Shown here: in pieces, positions 60,534 to 64,000 of the stretch
Numbering within the stretch: the first letter of the stretch is position 1
How the letters are laid out: the number at the start of each line of letters is the position of its first letter
Assembly (NCBI RefSeq): GCF_003290125.1
Contig: NZ_QMKH01000007.1
Span: 124,001-188,000 of the forward strand
Reading direction: 5' to 3'
Length of the DNA stretch: 64,000 bases
DNA from: Microvirga flavescens
Lineage (GTDB): Bacteria > Pseudomonadota > Alphaproteobacteria > Rhizobiales > Beijerinckiaceae
Translations under genes and position numbers: made by a program
Notes under the pieces: generated by a model
Seen by the model: only the letters and a program-made list of their open reading frames with translations
What the model was told of the DNA's origin: nothing
Database searches by the model: none

Positions 60534-61571
60534 ATGTCGGTTCGCACACTCGTCAATCGTTTCGTTCTCGGAGCCCTCGGGTCGACGGCCCTGATCGCTG
60601 CCGGCGCGCCCGCTTCGGCGCAGGGCGTCGTCAACGTCTATACGAATCGTGAGCCCGGCCTCTACTCGGCCACTCTCGACGACTTCACCAAGGCGACCGG
60701 TATCAAGGTCAACGCCATCTTTTCCGAGCAGGGCCTTTCCGAACGCATCAAGGCGGAAGGCGAGAACAGCCCCGCCGACGTTCTGATTACCGTCGATATC
60801 GGCCGCCTGCAGGAAGCGCTCGACCTCGGCATCACGCAGCCTCTCAAGTCGCAGGCGCTGGAAGCCGCGATCCCCGCGCAGCTGCGCGATCCGGAAGGTC
60901 GCTGGTTCGCGCTCTCCATGCGCGCCCGTGCAGTCTACGCCTCGAAGGATCGCGTAAAGGACACGGCGATCACCTATGAGGATCTCGCCGACCCGAAGTG
61001 GAAGGGTAAGCTCTGCACCCGCTCCTTCCAGCACCAGTACAACCTCGCGCTCACCGCCGCGATGATCATCAAGAACGGCGAGGCCAAGACCGAGGAATGG
61101 CTCAAGGGCATCAAGGCCAACCTCGCCAAGAAGCCCTCCGGCGGCGACCGCGACGTGGCGAAGGACATCATGGCCGGCGTTTGCGATATCGGCCTCGGCA
61201 ACACCTATTACGTGGGCCTGATGACCAACGGCACGAACCCGGACCAGAAGAAGTGGGCCGAGGCGATCCACGTCATTCTGCCGACGTTCCAGAACGGCGG
61301 CACGCACGTCAACGTTTCCGGCATCGCGCTCATGAAGCACGCGCCGAACAAGGCGAATGCCGTGAAGCTCATGGAATACATGACCTCGCCCGAGGCGCAG
61401 CACGTCTTCGCGGATGTGAACTACGAGTATCCGGTGCGCGCGGGCGTCGCCGTCAATCCGCTCGTGAAGTCCTTCGGTGACCTGAAGCGCGATACGATGT
61501 CGATGTCGGATATCGGAAAGGCCCGCGCCAAGGCGAGCGAGCTCGTCGACAAGGTTGGCGTGGACCGCTAA
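60534..61571 (+). CDS. Ferric iron ABC transporter substrate-binding protein, FbpA-like
   Basis: 345 residues; AGGAGG 4 bases before the ATG. Signal peptide ends PASAQG. The periplasmic iron-binding protein pattern is clear: VVNVYTNREPGLYSATLDDFTKATGI and GNTYYVGLM with paired Tyr ligands for Fe(III). Acts with the FbpB permease encoded next. An ICE-like box in front fits iron control. Confidence 0.9.
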   Translation: MSVRTLVNRFVLGALGSTALIAAGAPASAQGVVNVYTNREPGLYSATLDDFTKATGIKVNAIFSEQGLSERIKAEGENSPADVLITVDIGRLQEALDLGITQPLKSQALEAAIPAQLRDPEGRWFALSMRARAVYASKDRVKDTAITYEDLADPKWKGKLCTRSFQHQYNLALTAAMIIKNGEAKTEEWLKGIKANLAKKPSGGDRDVAKDIMAGVCDIGLGNTYYVGLMTNGTNPDQKKWAEAIHVILPTFQNGGTHVNVSGIALMKHAPNKANAVKLMEYMTSPEAQHVFADVNYEYPVRAGVAVNPLVKSFGDLKRDTMSMSDIGKARAKASELVDKVGVDR

Positions 61572-61635
61572 CCCTCTCGCGAGGATAGGATCGAGGATAG
61601 GACACGGTGCAGCACATGATGAGGATCGCCTTCAC

Positions 61636-63372
61636 ATGAGCACGCTCGCCGTGTCCTCACACCTCTCTCTGACCGCCATTCGGCGCGCCTGCAACGGCGC
61701 GCCGCTCTGGTCTCTGGCGGTTGTGTTTTTCGTTGCCTGCATCGTGCTGGCTCCCCTCGCCTCGCTGGTAAGCATCGCGCTGAGCGGCGATCCGGCCCAA
61801 TTGCCGGGCCTCGTTTCGGATGTTCTGCCGTCGGCGTTGTTCGACACAGGCGTTCTTCTCGCAGGGGTAGCGATCCTTGCCGGCTCCATCGGCATCGGCA
61901 CCGCCTGGCTCGTGACGGCGCATCGTTTTCCCGGCCGCAACGCGCTTGCCTGGCTTCTGCCGCTGCCACTTGCGGTGCCGACCTACATCACCGCCTATAT
62001 CTACGTCGAAATCTTCGATGCCGCCGGGCCGCTACAAATAGCGCTGCGCGGCCTGATGGGCTGGAAATCCCGCGCGGATTACTGGTTTCCCGAGATCCGC
62101 TCCCTCTCGGGCTGCATTCTCGTCATGTCCTTCGTGCTCTACCCTTATGTCTACATCGCCGCCCGCACGATGTTCCTGACGCAAGGGGCGAACATGATCG
62201 AGGTGGCGCGCACATTGGGCGCGGGGCGCTTCCGGCTGTTCAGCGTCATCGCCGTTCCCCTCGCCCGCCCCGCGCTTGCCGTCGGCCTCTCGCTCGCGCT
62301 CCTCGAAGCGCTGAACGATATCGGCGCGGCGGAATATCTTGGCGTGCGCACGCTCACCGTCTCCGTCTTCACGACATGGCTCAACCGCAACAACCTCGCG
62401 GGCGCGGCGCAGATCGCCTGCGTGATGCTCGCCATCGTGATCGTGCTCATCATGATCGAGCGGCGCGGGCGCAAGGACCGGCGCTATGCGCTCTCGACCC
62501 GCCGCCCGCGCGTCACGCAGCCGATGCCGCTTCCGCCCATCGGGCGCTGGATCGCCACGCTGTTCTGCGCCCTGCCCGTCATGATGGGTTTCGTGCTGCC
62601 TCTGAGTTTCCTGCTGCGTGAGGTTCTGCGGCGCGATCTTTCGAGCCAGATCGATGCCGCTTTCATCGATCATCTCTTCACGACGCTCGGTCTTTCGATT
62701 GCCGCGACAGTGACCGTTCTCGCCCTCGCGGTCGTCGTTGTCACGGCGTCTCGTCTTGCGAAAACGCGCTTCACGAAAACCGCGCAAGGCATCACCGGCA
62801 TCGGCTATGCGGTGCCGGGAACCGTGCTCGCCCTCGGCTTGCTCACGCCGCTCGTGACAGTCGACAACTGGATCGGCTCGGCGTGGCGCGCATTCACTGG
62901 CGTTCCGCTCGGCCTGATTCTCCTCGGTTCGGTCGCTGGCATCGTGATCGCCTACACCATCCGCTTCCTGCCAATTGCCACCGGCTCCCTGTCCGCGGGC
63001 CTCGAGCGCATTTCATCGAACCTCGAGGATGCCGGGCGCATTCTCGGCGCGCGGCCACGCGAACTGGTGCTGAACGTCCAATTGCCGCTGCTGCGCCCAG
63101 CCCTGGCCAGCGCGGCGCTGCTCGTCTTCGTGGATTGCATCAAGGAATTGTCGGCGACGCTGCTTTTACGCCCCCTCAACACGGAGACGCTGGCGACGCT
63201 GGTCTATGGCAACGCATCGCGCGGGGCTTTCGAGGACGGCTCGTTCGCCGCCCTCGTCATCGTTCTTGTCGGGCTCCTGCCCGTCATTCAGCTCGTGCGG
63301 AGCGCCGAGGTGCGGCGCAAGGCCGCGCCCTCGACAGGTTCCGACGCCTCATCGACTCAAGCCGCCGACTGA
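61636..63372 (+). CDS. Ferric iron ABC transporter permease, FbpB-like
   Basis: 578 residues from ATG 61636 (GAGGA 10 bases upstream). A double-length permease with two six-span halves; EAA-type loops are [24 protein letters not shown] and [25 protein letters not shown]. Imports Fe(III) with FbpA. The usual ATPase gene fbpC is not adjacent, so it must be elsewhere. The 3' end overlaps the convergent CoA-transferase gene by 16 bases. Confidence 0.9.
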   Translation: MSTLAVSSHLSLTAIRRACNGAPLWSLAVVFFVACIVLAPLASLVSIALSGDPAQLPGLVSDVLPSALFDTGVLLAGVAILAGSIGIGTAWLVTAHRFPGRNALAWLLPLPLAVPTYITAYIYVEIFDAAGPLQIALRGLMGWKSRADYWFPEIRSLSGCILVMSFVLYPYVYIAARTMFLTQGANMIEVARTLGAGRFRLFSVIAVPLARPALAVGLSLALLEALNDIGAAEYLGVRTLTVSVFTTWLNRNNLAGAAQIACVMLAIVIVLIMIERRGRKDRRYALSTRRPRVTQPMPLPPIGRWIATLFCALPVMMGFVLPLSFLLREVLRRDLSSQIDAAFIDHLFTTLGLSIAATVTVLALAVVVVTASRLAKTRFTKTAQGITGIGYAVPGTVLALGLLTPLVTVDNWIGSAWRAFTGVPLGLILLGSVAGIVIAYTIRFLPIATGSLSAGLERISSNLEDAGRILGARPRELVLNVQLPLLRPALASAALLVFVDCIKELSATLLLRPLNTETLATLVYGNASRGAFEDGSFAALVIVLVGLLPVIQLVRSAEVRRKAAPSTGSDASSTQAAD

Positions 63373-64000
63373 CGGCCCTCGCCCAGCGCCACGCGGAAAT
63401 CGGCTTCCGTCTTGGCCTTGATCTCTTCGAGCGTCACGCCATCGGCGAGCTCGATGAGGGTGAGGCCCGTGCCGCCCTTCTTGTCGATGGAGAAGACGCC
63501 AAGATCGGTGATGACTATGTCGACGACGCCCGCGCCGGTCAGGGGCAGGTTGCACGTCTTGAGCAGCTTCGGCTCGTCCTTGGCGGTGTGTTCCATGACC
63601 ACGACGACGCGCTTGACGCCCGCCACGAGGTCCATGGCCCCGCCCATGCCCTTCACCATCTTGCCGGGGATCATCCAGTTGGCGAGATCGCCCTTCTGGT
63701 CCACCTGCATGGCGCCGAGGATCGACAGGTCGATGTGGCCGCCACGGATCATCGCGAAGGAATCCGCCGACGAGAAATAGCTCGTGGTGGGCAACTGCGT
63801 GATCGTCTGCTTGCCGGCATTGATGAGGTCCGGATCTTCCTCGCCCTCGAACGGGAACGGGCCCATGCCGAGCATGCCGTTCTCCGACTGGAGCTGCACG
63901 TCCATGCCTTCCGGAATGAAGTTCGAAACGAGCGTCGGGATGCCGATGCCGAGATTCACGTAATAACCGTCGCGCAGTTCCTTGGCGGCGCGGGCGGCCA
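63357..64000 (-). CDS. 3-oxoacid/acetate CoA-transferase beta subunit, start beyond window
   Basis: At least 214 residues; the 5' end lies beyond 64000, since the reading frame continues upstream of residue [14 protein letters not shown] to the edge ([14 protein letters not shown]). Signature [13 protein letters not shown] holds the catalytic Glu that forms the acyl-CoA thioester intermediate. Subunit B of class I CoA transferases. The alpha subunit is expected next, outside the window. Confidence 0.9.
   Translation of the reverse strand, partial: AARAAKELRDGYYVNLGIGIPTLVSNFIPEGMDVQLQSENGMLGMGPFPFEGEEDPDLINAGKQTITQLPTTSYFSSADSFAMIRGGHIDLSILGAMQVDQKGDLANWMIPGKMVKGMGGAMDLVAGVKRVVVVMEHTAKDEPKLLKTCNLPLTGAGVVDIVITDLGVFSIDKKGGTGLTLIELADGVTLEEIKAKTEADFRVALGEGRQSAA

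Overview
The window is GC-rich, gene-dense DNA from an alphaproteobacterium, most likely Hyphomicrobiales (Rhizobiales), in the Methylobacteriaceae/Beijerinckiaceae/Bosea neighbourhood. The evidence is a Porin_2-type outer-membrane porin, GatCAB, a short HdaA, Irr/ICE-like iron boxes (TTTAGAA-N3-TTCTAAA type), an intergenic palindrome of a kind common in this order, and several small secreted proteins typical of the group. The species cannot be named from sequence alone.

Layout. 1-6.8 kb (minus strand): end of a 2OG-Fe(II) oxygenase, then a tight operon CDP-alcohol phosphatidyltransferase > PerM-like permease > hdaA > ppk1 > ppx. 7-10 kb: a WYL regulator divergent from a small protein, then purM-purN. 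10.4-21.3 kb: housekeeping and metabolic genes (molybdopterin oxidoreductase, ndk, a LysR/SDR pair, GST, two GNATs, SGNH hydrolase, Asp/Glu racemase, gatB). 21.5-27.1 kb: gatA and gatC with small envelope proteins and a UPF0173 hydrolase. 27.4-36.4 kb: ruvX, several small envelope proteins including two that share a C-terminal module, a PCu(A)C copper chaperone, a patatin, a porin and a truncated porin-like mini-protein, and a GDPD-like protein. 36.4-42.0 kb: a complete five-gene peptide ABC transporter, preceded by a possible cysteine-ended leader peptide. 42.0-43.3 kb: a VapBC45-type toxin-antitoxin pair beside tRNA-Gln(CUG). 43.5-52.4 kb: DUF1275 protein, Dps, a ClpK/ClpG-like disaggregase with an unusual tail, a LysR regulator divergent from lrgA-lrgB, lipoproteins and a patatin lipoprotein.

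52.4-63.4 kb is the most interesting part: an iron/heme acquisition island. Two secreted proteins carry three HasA-hemophore-like modules. Each module keeps the Tyr...His heme-binding pair and is joined to RTX calcium-binding repeats and a serralysin-type C-terminal secretion region; one protein also has two cadherin-like repeats. They flank a TonB-dependent heme receptor that has the FRAP/NPDL boxes and both conserved histidines. Downstream are a protein resembling the DNA-binding half of a TniA/Mu-type transposase, a 33-residue membrane protein, a membrane-anchored cyclic-nucleotide-binding protein, and FbpA-FbpB (ferric iron ABC transporter without its ATPase). Irr/ICE-like boxes precede both the hemophore operon and fbpA. 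The window ends inside a CoA-transferase beta-subunit gene.

My reading is that RTX-hemophores are secreted by a type I system encoded elsewhere, collect heme and deliver it to the receptor, all under Irr-type iron control together with the ferric iron importer. The fold assignments come from reading motifs by eye, not from database searches.
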